Positions 1 to 5,330 of a stretch of 5,434 nt of DNA are shown here, piece after piece. The stretch is taken from contig JASHTQ010000223.1 in NCBI GenBank assembly GCA_030040475.1, positions 1 to 5,434 of the forward strand, written 5' to 3'. Made by a program: the position numbers and the translations under genes. Under the pieces are notes generated by a model. That model was not told where the DNA came from and searched no databases. It worked only from the letters and a program-made list of their open reading frames with translations. This DNA comes from Streptosporangiaceae bacterium. GTDB lineage: Bacteria; Actinomycetota; Actinomycetes; Streptosporangiales; Streptosporangiaceae. Position 1 is the stretch's first letter, and each line of letters opens with the position of its first letter.

Positions 1-117
1 GCCCGGGTCGCCAGGCTGCTGCACCCGGTGCGCCCCCTCCCCCCCGCCACCTTCGCCGCGATCTGCCTGGCCGCCGCCCTCCTGGCCGCGACCCCAGTCA
101 CCCTGCTCATCCTGTAA
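1..117 (+). CDS. C-terminal end of a membrane protein, possibly an M56 (BlaR1-like) metallopeptidase (partial)
   Basis: Frame 1 is open from the first base to a TAA at 115-117 and gives 38 residues. It starts with a basic stretch (ARVARLLHPVRPLPP) followed by about 20 strongly hydrophobic residues (roughly residues 18-38, ending TPVTLLIL). This looks like a final transmembrane helix ending almost at the C-terminus. A 'RLLHP' basic segment followed by a last helix is, from memory, how many actinobacterial M56 family (BlaR1/HtpX-like) membrane metallopeptidases end. The HExxH zinc motif that would prove this lies outside the window. The gene converges on the DUF2516 gene. The membrane-protein C-terminus is well supported by the reading frame; the family assignment is a guess from the tail alone. 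Confidence 0.5.
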   Translation, partial: ARVARLLHPVRPLPPATFAAICLAAALLAATPVTLLIL

Positions 118-121
118 CCCC

Positions 122-156
122 GGCGGGGTCCGCTGGCCGGGCGGGGTCCGCTGGCC
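122..156. repeat. Two tandem copies of a 17-bp GC-rich sequence
   Basis: GGCGGGGTCCGCTGGCC occurs at 122-138 and again exactly at 140-156, with one base between (18-bp period). It lies directly after the stop codon of the leftmost gene. The first copy overlaps a small dyad, ACCCC-GGC-GGGGT (117-129), that could form a short hairpin without a T-run. The rest of the 126-bp gap (118-243) between the two convergent genes shows no further gene or clear terminator. Confidence 0.7.
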
Positions 157-243
157 CACGGCGGCGAACCCCTCCAGTCACCTCAGCCCCACCCGCCCCT
201 TCACCCCCAGACGGTGCAGGCTGGTGCTGCAGCGGTTGATGGG

Positions 244-588
244 TTACCAGGGGCCGTAGGGGCCGTTGCTGGTGCCGCCGCCGCCGCGGAAGTCCTTGAC
301 CTTGGGGCGGACGTCGGCCAGGTAGACCGCTGACGCGACGAAGGCCGCGACGGGCAGGATGGAGATCGGCCCGACACCGTAGACAGCCCCGTACAGGCCG
401 ACCACGGCCGCCACGCCGAGGATGATGAGCCACAGCTGCTTGGTCTGCTTGCCGGTGGCGACGAAGGCCTGCGAGGGCCGCCTGATGGCGTCGATGAAGG
501 CCCACGCCTCCACGATGAACGCCGCGATACCCAGCGCAAAGAAGAAATCCCTGAGCGGGGTGTAGGCACCAAACGACACGTGAATCAC
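244..588 (-). CDS. DUF2516 family small membrane protein
   Basis: This encodes a 114-residue protein with three predicted transmembrane helices (about residues 13-33, 52-70 and 74-91), a short basic cytoplasmic loop between helices 1 and 2 (RRPSQAFVATGKQTKQ), and a glycine-rich tail ending GGGGTSNGPYGPW. That ending and overall architecture are characteristic of DUF2516, an actinobacterial family of unknown biochemical function. I chose the GTG at 586-588. AGG of an SD-like AGGTAG lies 4 nt upstream, and the whole conserved N-terminus is kept. A GTG three codons later (577-579) is the only near alternative. The gene follows the XRE regulator with a 5-bp gap, and its ribosome binding site overlaps that gene's TAG stop, so translation is probably coupled. 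In Mycobacterium tuberculosis the family member Rv0476 also lies close to an XRE regulator (Rv0474). Family call is strong; role unknown. Confidence 0.9.
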   Translation of the reverse strand: MIHVSFGAYTPLRDFFFALGIAAFIVEAWAFIDAIRRPSQAFVATGKQTKQLWLIILGVAAVVGLYGAVYGVGPISILPVAAFVASAVYLADVRPKVKDFRGGGGTSNGPYGPW

Positions 589-593
589 GCTAC

Positions 594-1199
594 CTAATCG
601 GAGGCAGTTTCTGGTCTAACCGGGGGCAACGTCTCGCCCGCGACATCGGGCACGTCGGCGGATTCCGGCGTCCCTACGCCGTCGGCGAATGGCGCGTCCT
701 CGGCGGCCGACGTGCCTTCAGCGTATGGCCCGCCGTCGGAGAACGGGGCATCTTCCGCAGCGAACGCGCCTTCGGCGTAGGGGCCGCCGTCGGCGAACGG
801 GGCATCTTCCGCCGACTGCGCGTCTGCCGCGGCCGCTGTGTCCTCGGCGGCCGACGCCTGCGCCGCCGCGGCGGCGTTCTCCTTGCGGAAGGACTCGTAG
901 ATCTCGATGAGGACCTGCTTCTGCCGCTCCGACAGCTCGGGGTCAGCGAGCAAGGCCGACCGGACCCCGGAGTCGGCCGGCCTGTCCTCCAGGATCCCTG
1001 CCTGGACGTACAGCGCCTCCGCCGAGATGCGCAGGCCCTTGGCGATCTGCTGCAGGATGTCCGCGCTCGGCTTGCGCAGGCCGCGCTCTATCTGGCTCAG
1101 GTACGGGTTGGACACCCCGGCCGCCTGCGCAAGCTGGCGCATCGACTTCCCCGCCTGCTCCCGCTGCTCCTTGATGTACTCGCCGATTGAGTTCCGCAT
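594..1199 (-). CDS. XRE-family helix-turn-helix transcriptional regulator with repetitive acidic tail
   Basis: This is a 201-residue DNA-binding protein. Residues about 6-62 form a canonical Cro/C1-type HTH (EYIKEQREQAGKSMRQLAQ, then AGVSNPYLSQIERG and LRKPSADILQQIAKGL). Residues about 63-106 are a helical segment (EALYVQAGIL, LSERQKQVLIEIYESF) likely used for dimerisation or ligand response. From about residue 107 the protein is Ala/Glu/Asp/Pro/Gly-rich and probably disordered. This tail contains an 18-residue imperfect tandem repeat starting AEDAPFADGGPY (residues 130-147, 148-165, partial 166-174). The HTH half resembles M. tuberculosis Rv0474, a shorter protein of about 140 aa, so the tail is extra. 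The start is the ATG at 1197-1199; the GAAGG just before it is unusually close for an SD. Its gene partner is DUF2516. A palindrome 24-35 nt upstream is a candidate operator, possibly for autoregulation (inference). Confidence 0.88.
   Translation of the reverse strand: MRNSIGEYIKEQREQAGKSMRQLAQAAGVSNPYLSQIERGLRKPSADILQQIAKGLRISAEALYVQAGILEDRPADSGVRSALLADPELSERQKQVLIEIYESFRKENAAAAAQASAAEDTAAAADAQSAEDAPFADGGPYAEGAFAAEDAPFSDGGPYAEGTSAAEDAPFADGVGTPESADVPDVAGETLPPVRPETASD
681..812 (-). repeat. In-frame 54-bp tandem repeat inside the regulator gene
   Basis: Two full 54-bp units (681-734 and 735-788) and a 24-bp partial third (789-812) share most bases. They start GTCGGCGAA, GTCGGAGAA and GTCGGCGAA on the + strand. 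The period is a multiple of three and gives the 18-residue peptide repeat in the tail of the XRE regulator. Units 2 and 3 are the most alike: over the 24 bases compared they differ at one position. This suggests recent duplication. Confidence 0.85.
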
Positions 1200-1222
1200 G
1201 CCTTCAGCGTGCCACGTAACGC

Positions 1223-1234
1223 TTGCAATTGCAA
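1223..1234. promoter_or_regulatory. Candidate operator: perfect 12-bp palindrome TTGCAATTGCAA
   Basis: TTGCAATTGCAA is its own reverse complement and stands out as AT-rich in a very GC-rich region. It lies in the 55-bp gap (1200-1254) between the BKACE gene and the XRE regulator, 24-35 nt upstream of the regulator's ATG and just upstream of a weak -10-like GTTACG (1220-1215 on the - strand). An overlapping larger dyad exists: CGCTTGC at 1220-1226 and GCAAGCG at 1242-1248, giving a third GCAA half-site. A repressor-binding site is the simplest reading. Which protein binds is not shown by the sequence. Confidence 0.5.
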
Positions 1235-1254
1235 ACCATCAGCAAGCGCACCGC

Positions 1255-2085
1255 TCAGCCGTGCGAGTCTTCGATGCCGAGGAAGGCGCGCGCCTCGTCG
1301 GGGCGCATCGGCGGTCGCTGCGCGATCCCGGCCAGCTCCGCCGCCCGCTCCACCAGCTCGGCGTTGCGGGTGACCGGACGCCCGCGCGCGTAGGAGAGCG
1401 TGTCCTCCATGCCGACCCGCAGGTGGCCGCCGGCCGCAATCGCGCCGAACAGCACGGGCAGCGTGCTCCGGCCGATGCCGGTCGCGGACCAGGTCGCGCC
1501 GGCGGGCAGCGCGGCCACCGCGGCGGCTATGGTCGGCACGTCCCCCGGCATGCCGCCTGGCACGCCCATCACCAGGTCGCAGTGCACGTGCCCGCCGGCC
1601 GGCGGGCCGAACTCGCCGAGCAGCCGGTGCAGCGTCGCCACCTGGCCGATGTCGAACAGCTCGAACTCCGGGACGACCCCGCGCTCCTGGGTCAGCCGGT
1701 AGAGATCCTTGATGAACGGCCAGGGGTTGGCGAACACGTCGTCGCCGAAGTTGACCGTCCCGCAGGTCAGCGAGCAGGCGTCGGGCGCGGCATCCAGGAC
1801 GGCCAGCCGGTCGGCGAAGCTGTCGGTAACCGCGCCGCCGGTGGAGAGCTGCACGATGAGGTCGGTGCCCTCGCGCAGCGCCGCCACCGTGTCGGCCAGC
1901 CTGGCGCGGTCCAGCGTGGGCCGTGCCGCGCCGTCCCTGATGTGCACGTGGATGACCGCGGCCCCGGCCGCCTCGCACTCCTTGGCGGTCGTGACGAGCT
2001 CGTCCAGGGTTACCGGAAGTGCCGGTACCACGGCCTTGTCGGCCTCGGCGCCGGTCGGGGCGACGGTGATCAGGGTTCCTGCCAT
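1255..2085 (-). CDS. BKACE family (DUF849) beta-keto acid cleavage enzyme, 3-keto-5-aminohexanoate cleavage enzyme-like
   Basis: The product is a 276-residue TIM-barrel enzyme. The family condenses a beta-keto acid with acetyl-CoA in a retro-Claisen-type reaction, giving acetoacetate and a new CoA ester; the founding member, Kce, acts in lysine fermentation. Seen here: N-terminal ITVAPTGAE with Glu14; the zinc-binding HVH motif (His46, His48 in VIHVHIRD); QLSTGG with Ser81; CGTVNFG (residues 108-114); PEFELFD with Glu140/Glu142; GVPGGMPGD (174-182); and RVGMEDTL with Arg223, third zinc ligand Glu227 and Asp228. All the catalytic positions I recall from Kce are present, so it should be active. 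Length fits the family. The start is the ATG at 2083-2085, directly before the conserved strand; no strong SD is visible. It follows the isomerase-like gene by 32 bp, suggesting one operon. The substrate cannot be told from sequence, since this family is very diverse. Confidence 0.92.
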   Translation of the reverse strand: MAGTLITVAPTGAEADKAVVPALPVTLDELVTTAKECEAAGAAVIHVHIRDGAARPTLDRARLADTVAALREGTDLIVQLSTGGAVTDSFADRLAVLDAAPDACSLTCGTVNFGDDVFANPWPFIKDLYRLTQERGVVPEFELFDIGQVATLHRLLGEFGPPAGGHVHCDLVMGVPGGMPGDVPTIAAAVAALPAGATWSATGIGRSTLPVLFGAIAAGGHLRVGMEDTLSYARGRPVTRNAELVERAAELAGIAQRPPMRPDEARAFLGIEDSHG

Positions 2086-2117
2086 GGCGGCAAGATTACC
2101 CTCAGGCGGTTCCCCGC

Positions 2118-2954
2118 TTACCCTCCCGCTGCCCGGCCCGCGGGCAGCGACAGGTGCTGCCTGGCGAACGCCAGCGACTCCGCCAGGTCCGCGACCCGGT
2201 CGGCGCTCGTCGCGGCGCGGTTGGTCTTGACCTCGACCACCACCGCGCCGTCGTATCCGGTCGCGGCGAGGCGGCCGAGGAGCTCGGCGCACGGCTGGCT
2301 GCCGCGGCCAGGCACCAGGTGCTCGTCCGGGATCGGCCCGGCCGGATTGCCCGTGCCGTCGGCCAGGTGGACGTGGGCCAGCCGGCCGCCGAGCTCGGCG
2401 GCCATGACCAGGGCGTCGGAACCCGACGCGGCGGTGTGCGAGAGGTCCAGCGTGACGTGCGGCACGTCGAGCGCGGTGGGATCCCAGGTCGGGGCGTAGG
2501 GCACCACCTCGTTGCCGCCGGCCCGCAGCGGGTACATGTTCTCCACCGCGAACACGACGTCGGTCTCCCCGGCCATCTCGGCCAGGCCCTTCTCGAAGCC
2601 GCGGACGTAATCGCGCTGCCAGCGGAACGGCGGGTGCAGCACCACGACCCGCGCACCGAGCCGTTCGGCCAGGTCCTTGGCGCGCCGCAGCTTCTCCCAC
2701 GGTTCCCGGCCCCAGACGCGCTGGGTGAGCAGCAGGCTCGGCGCGTGCACGGAGACGACCGGGACCTGGTGATAGTCGCTCAGCCTGCGCAGAACGTCCG
2801 CGTCCTGGCTCACCGGATCGGCGTAGACCATGATCTCGATGCCGTCGTAGCCCAGCCTGGCGGCCATCTCGAAGGCGTCCGGCGTCCGCTCCGGGTAGAC
2901 CGAGGAGGTGGACAGGGCGACCGGCGGCCCCGGTGCCCTCGCCTCGCCGCTCAA
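2118..2954 (-). CDS. Sugar phosphate isomerase/epimerase-like TIM barrel protein (AP endonuclease family 2 fold)
   Basis: From the chosen start the protein is 278 residues and cytoplasmic. It has the xylose-isomerase-like TIM barrel pattern of metal- or substrate-binding residues at strand ends: [10 protein letters not shown] (12-21), GIEIM with Glu40, VSVHAP with His70, VVLHPPF with His107, VENMYP with Glu138, LDLSHT with Asp170/His173, AHVHLAD with His194/His196, and VVVEV with Glu241. Members isomerise or epimerise sugars and keto compounds, or act as dehydratases; the exact reaction is not readable here. I chose the TTG at 2952-2954 because a strong SD (GAAGGGAG, 2968-2961) precedes it by 6 nt and the fold begins about a dozen residues later. 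An ATG at 3041 would add 29 Arg/Ala-rich residues with no SD and would overlap the radA start. A -10-like TAAGCT lies at 3003-2998. It probably leads an operon with the BKACE gene. Confidence 0.85.
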   Translation of the reverse strand: MSGEARAPGPPVALSTSSVYPERTPDAFEMAARLGYDGIEIMVYADPVSQDADVLRRLSDYHQVPVVSVHAPSLLLTQRVWGREPWEKLRRAKDLAERLGARVVVLHPPFRWQRDYVRGFEKGLAEMAGETDVVFAVENMYPLRAGGNEVVPYAPTWDPTALDVPHVTLDLSHTAASGSDALVMAAELGGRLAHVHLADGTGNPAGPIPDEHLVPGRGSQPCAELLGRLAATGYDGAVVVEVKTNRAATSADRVADLAESLAFARQHLSLPAGRAAGG

Positions 2955-2960
2955 CGTCGG

Positions 2961-2968
2961 CTCCCTTC
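2961..2968 (-). promoter_or_regulatory. Strong Shine-Dalgarno that decides a TTG start
   Basis: On the - strand GAAGGGAG is followed by six bases (CCGACG) and then TTG. It is the best ribosome-binding sequence in the window. It supports initiation of the TIM barrel gene at 2954 instead of the upstream ATG at 3041, which has no such motif. Confidence 0.7.
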
Positions 2969-3026
2969 GCTGCCCTGGCCTTCGCTGCCTCGCTTCCAGC
3001 TTACTGAGAATGTCGGTAGCAGCCGC

Positions 3027-3032
3027 TATCGT
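3027..3032 (+). promoter_or_regulatory. -10-like hexamer placing radA transcription start at its ATG (leaderless)
   Basis: TATCGT fits the actinobacterial TANNNT -10 pattern and ends 7 nt before the ATG at 3040. Such spacing puts the transcription start at or next to the start codon, a common arrangement in actinomycetes. No convincing SD lies before this ATG, which agrees with a leaderless mRNA. The -35 region is weak: no TTGACA-like hexamer at 16-18 nt. Confidence 0.4.
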
Positions 3033-3039
3033 GCAGGCC

Positions 3040-4437
3040 ATGGCGAAGTCGGCGGCGGGGGCGGCGGGCTACCGGTGCACGGAATGCGGCTGGCAGACGC
3101 TCAAGTGGAGCGGGCGGTGCGGTGAGTGCCAGGCCTGGGGAACGGTGGCGGAGGCCGGAGCGCCCCGGGTGACCCGGGTCGCCCATCGCAGCGGGGCGCC
3201 GGTCAGCACGCCCGCGGTGCCCATCGGCCAGGTCGACGCGGCCGAGGCGAGCGCCCGGCCGACCGGCCTCGACGAGCTGGACCGCGTGCTCGGCGGCGGC
3301 CTGGTGCCCGGCGCGGTCGTGCTGCTGGCCGGCGAGCCCGGCGTGGGCAAGTCGACCCTGCTGCTCGAGGCCGGGGCGCTCGTCGCCGATTCGGGGCCGG
3401 TGCTCTACATCACCGGCGAGGAGTCCGCGGCGCAGGTTCGGCTGCGCGCCGACCGGATCGGCGCGGTCAGCGACAAGCTCTACCTCGCCGCCGAGACCGA
3501 CCTGGACGCGGTGATCGGGCACGTCGACCAGGTCCGGCCCAGGCTGCTGATCATCGATTCGGTGCAGACGATCGCCGCCACCGACGTGGACGGCGTGCCC
3601 GGCGGGATCACTCAGGTGCGGGAGGTGGCGGGCGCGCTGACGGCGGTGGCCAAGGAACGGTCGCTGGCGACGATCCTGGTCGGGCACGTCACCAAGGACG
3701 GCTCGGTGGCCGGACCGCGGGCACTCGAGCACCTCGTCGACGTGGTGCTGCACTTCGACGGCGACCGGCACTCGCAGCTGCGCATGGTGCGGGCGGTGAA
3801 GAACAGGTACGGGCCGACCGACGAGGTCGGCTGCTTCGATCTCGGCGAGTACGGCATCATCGGCCTGCCGGACCCGAGCGGGCTGTTCCTATCCCAGCAC
3901 CACGAGCCGGTGCCAGGCACCTGCGTCACGGTCACGCTGGAGGGACGCAGGCCGCTGCCTGCCGAGGTGCAGGCCCTCGTGGGCTACTCGGCCCTCGAGG
4001 TGCCGCGGCGTGCCACGTCCGGCCTGGACGGCGCCAGGGTCGGCATGGTGATCGCCGTGCTGCAGCGCCGGGCCGGGGTCAAGCTGGGCAAGCAGGACGT
4101 GTACGCGGCGACCGTGGGCGGCGTCCGGCTTACCGAGCCCTCGGTCGACCTGGCCGTCGCCATCGCCCTGGCAAGCTCCGCCGCGAACCTCAGCGTGCCG
4201 GCCGGCGTCGTCGCGATCGGCGAGGTCGGCCTGGCCGGAGAGGTCCGGCGGGTTTCTGGCCTGCCGCAGCGGCTGGCCGAGGCGGAGCGGATGGGTTTCC
4301 GGCGCGCGGTCGTGCCCGCGGGCCCGGCGGACCCGGCAGGCCCCGCGAACCCGGCCAGCCTCACGGGTTCGCTTCAGGTCATCGGGGTCCAGGATGTGCG
4401 CCAGGCCCTGTCCGCGGTGCTCGGGTCCGATCTGTAA
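3040..4437 (+). CDS. radA: DNA repair protein RadA (branch-migration ATPase)
   Basis: This 465-residue protein has the full RadA layout. An N-terminal four-cysteine zinc finger (Cys13, Cys16, Cys27, Cys30 in YRCTECG...GRCGEC) is followed by a RecA-like ATPase with Walker [10 protein letters not shown] (98-106), ITGEES (124-129), Walker B LLIID (169-173) and the RadA-specific KNRYG (254-258). A C-terminal Lon-protease-like domain carries [15 protein letters not shown] (366-380) and [10 protein letters not shown] (394-403). RadA is a hexameric helicase that extends heteroduplex during recombinational repair and acts with RecA on single-stranded DNA in the cytoplasm. Length is normal. The start is the ATG at 3040, giving 12 residues or fewer before the zinc finger; an ATG at 3010 would add ten. 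A Pro-Ala-x run (residues 426-440) interrupts the C-terminal domain near its end. The disA gene that often follows is absent; a convergent - strand gene follows instead. Confidence 0.97.
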   Translation: MAKSAAGAAGYRCTECGWQTLKWSGRCGECQAWGTVAEAGAPRVTRVAHRSGAPVSTPAVPIGQVDAAEASARPTGLDELDRVLGGGLVPGAVVLLAGEPGVGKSTLLLEAGALVADSGPVLYITGEESAAQVRLRADRIGAVSDKLYLAAETDLDAVIGHVDQVRPRLLIIDSVQTIAATDVDGVPGGITQVREVAGALTAVAKERSLATILVGHVTKDGSVAGPRALEHLVDVVLHFDGDRHSQLRMVRAVKNRYGPTDEVGCFDLGEYGIIGLPDPSGLFLSQHHEPVPGTCVTVTLEGRRPLPAEVQALVGYSALEVPRRATSGLDGARVGMVIAVLQRRAGVKLGKQDVYAATVGGVRLTEPSVDLAVAIALASSAANLSVPAGVVAIGEVGLAGEVRRVSGLPQRLAEAERMGFRRAVVPAGPADPAGPANPASLTGSLQVIGVQDVRQALSAVLGSDL

Positions 4438-5220
4438 CCGGGTGAGCCTGATCACGAGCACGGCACTGGTGGTGGCACCGTCCTTGACCCGGACCTGATA
4501 GGTCCCCGGGCGCACCGACGAGGCCAGCGTGGCGCAGCCGGGCAGGGTGCTTGCGCGGTTCCAGGTGATCGATTCCTGGGACGGGACACCGCGTTTGAGC
4601 GTGGCGACTCGGGTGCTGCCGGCCCGCGCGCAGTCGGCGGAATCCCAGACGATCCGGCCCGCGGACATGACCTGCACCTGGAGCTTGGCCGGGCCGAGCT
4701 CGAACGTGCAGGCGGCCGGCGCGGTCGAGACGACGTACACCTCGAATCGCGGATCCTCCCCGGCGCCGTACCTGGACTTGTTGCTGAACAGGCTGAGCAC
4801 GACGTCACCGGAAGAGCATTGGCCACCGGTACCCGATCCGCTCCCGGCGCCGCTGCCCTTCTTGGCGGCCTTGCCGCCCTTGCCGACCGACCGGGGGGTG
4901 GCATGGGCGCTGGCCGAGGGCCGGGTCCCTGCGCTCGTCACGGCCGCCGGCGTCGTCGGCGATCCCTGGGTCGCCGTCGCCGGGGGCGCGGTCGGTACGG
5001 CGCTGTAGGCGGCCTCCGGCTGCAGCGACGGCTGCTGCGAACCCGTCGCGGCCTTGCCGCCGGGCTGCCCGCCGCCGCCACCGGTAAAGGCCCAGATCAG
5101 CACGGCTATCAGGGCGAGGCCCAGAGCGAGGGTAAGCGCCCTGCGGCGCCAGTACGCATCGGACCGGTAAGCATCGGACGGGTCTTCTTCGTCATCATCA
5201 CGAAAAGGTTCCATGCCCAT
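3889..5220 (-). CDS. Single-pass membrane-anchored protein of unknown function; frame continues antisense into radA
   Basis: The N-terminus is acidic (EPFRDDDEEDPSDAYR), then comes WRRR and a transmembrane helix at about residues 28-46, consistent with an N-in, C-out anchor. Residues about 47-133 are a Gly/Pro/Ser/Thr/Ala linker with a Lys-rich patch (111-121), likely spanning the wall. Residues about 134-259 form a beta-rich domain with four cysteines (135, 171, 197, 229), possibly two disulphides. It contains GRIVWDSADC and RPGTYQVRV, loosely like BsuPI/Ig-like sandwiches. Position and size match M. tuberculosis Rv3587c (about 260 aa), which also sits in the radA-mutY region. The domain seems complete by residue 259 (VLVIRL), yet no stop follows. 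Residues 262-443 lie antisense to radA, in its codon phase, to a TAG at 3889-3891. That part is Arg/His/Gly/Asp-rich with no fold signal. The natural gene probably spans about 4438-5220; a stop loss or base error is possible. The start is the ATG at 5220 (ATG at 5214 is an alternative). Confidence 0.7.
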   Translation of the reverse strand: MGMEPFRDDDEEDPSDAYRSDAYWRRRALTLALGLALIAVLIWAFTGGGGGQPGGKAATGSQQPSLQPEAAYSAVPTAPPATATQGSPTTPAAVTSAGTRPSASAHATPRSVGKGGKAAKKGSGAGSGSGTGGQCSSGDVVLSLFSNKSRYGAGEDPRFEVYVVSTAPAACTFELGPAKLQVQVMSAGRIVWDSADCARAGSTRVATLKRGVPSQESITWNRASTLPGCATLASSVRPGTYQVRVKDGATTSAVLVIRLTRLQIGPEHRGQGLAHILDPDDLKRTREAGRVRGACRVRRARGHDRAPETHPLRLGQPLRQARNPPDLSGQADLADRDDAGRHAEVRGGACQGDGDGQVDRGLGKPDAAHGRRVHVLLAQLDPGPALQHGDHHADPGAVQAGRGTPRHLEGRVAHEGLHLGRQRPASLQRDRDAGAWHRLVVLG

Positions 5221-5270
5221 GCGGAGAGTATGAAGTCAACCGGTAGCAACCACGGGGAGGCCCGCCGGCG

Positions 5271-5287
5271 CGCCGCGAACCGCGGCG
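5271..5287. repeat. Perfect inverted repeat in the divergent intergenic region
   Basis: CGCCGCG (5271-5277) and CGCGGCG (5281-5287) are perfect complements around AAC. It lies in the 110-bp space (5221-5330) between the divergent membrane-protein gene and mutY, 44 nt upstream of the mutY ATG. No T-run follows, so it is not a typical terminator. It could be a protein-binding dyad or chance in GC-rich DNA. On the - strand, CATACT at 5232-5227 ends 6 nt before the membrane-protein ATG and could be a leaderless -10. Confidence 0.4.
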
Positions 5288-5330
5288 TCTGGCCGAAGTC
5301 GTCCTGCCGCGTGACACGATAGGCAGCACG

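Noticed and set aside
160..243. Possible tRNA or small RNA between the convergent genes
   Set aside because: The segment is C-rich on the + strand with only short dyads such as CTGCAG; no cloverleaf or T-loop consensus could be found.
1220..1248. Rho-independent terminator for the BKACE gene
   Set aside because: The CGCTTGC/GCAAGCG stem has a 15-nt loop and no T-run in the - strand direction. A regulatory site upstream of the XRE gene fits better.
907..2499. A 530-codon open frame on the + strand
   Set aside because: It lies opposite the XRE, BKACE and TIM barrel genes, all of which have recognisable family motifs. Its translation is Arg/Pro/Ala-rich without any domain pattern. Long antisense frames are expected where stop trinucleotides are scarce.
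2086..2700. Upstream extension of the BKACE frame beyond its ATG at 2085
   Set aside because: The frame is open back to 2700 but runs through the TIM barrel gene in another frame, and the BKACE fold starts right after the 2085 ATG.
3126..4445. A 439-codon + strand frame overlapping radA
   Set aside because: It is the shifted frame of radA, with Arg/Gly/Ala-rich low-complexity translation and no motif.
4529..5322. Open frames on the + strand opposite the membrane-anchored protein gene
   Set aside because: The - strand reading gives a coherent acidic N-terminus, transmembrane helix, linker and cysteine-bearing domain; the + strand translations do not resemble a protein family.
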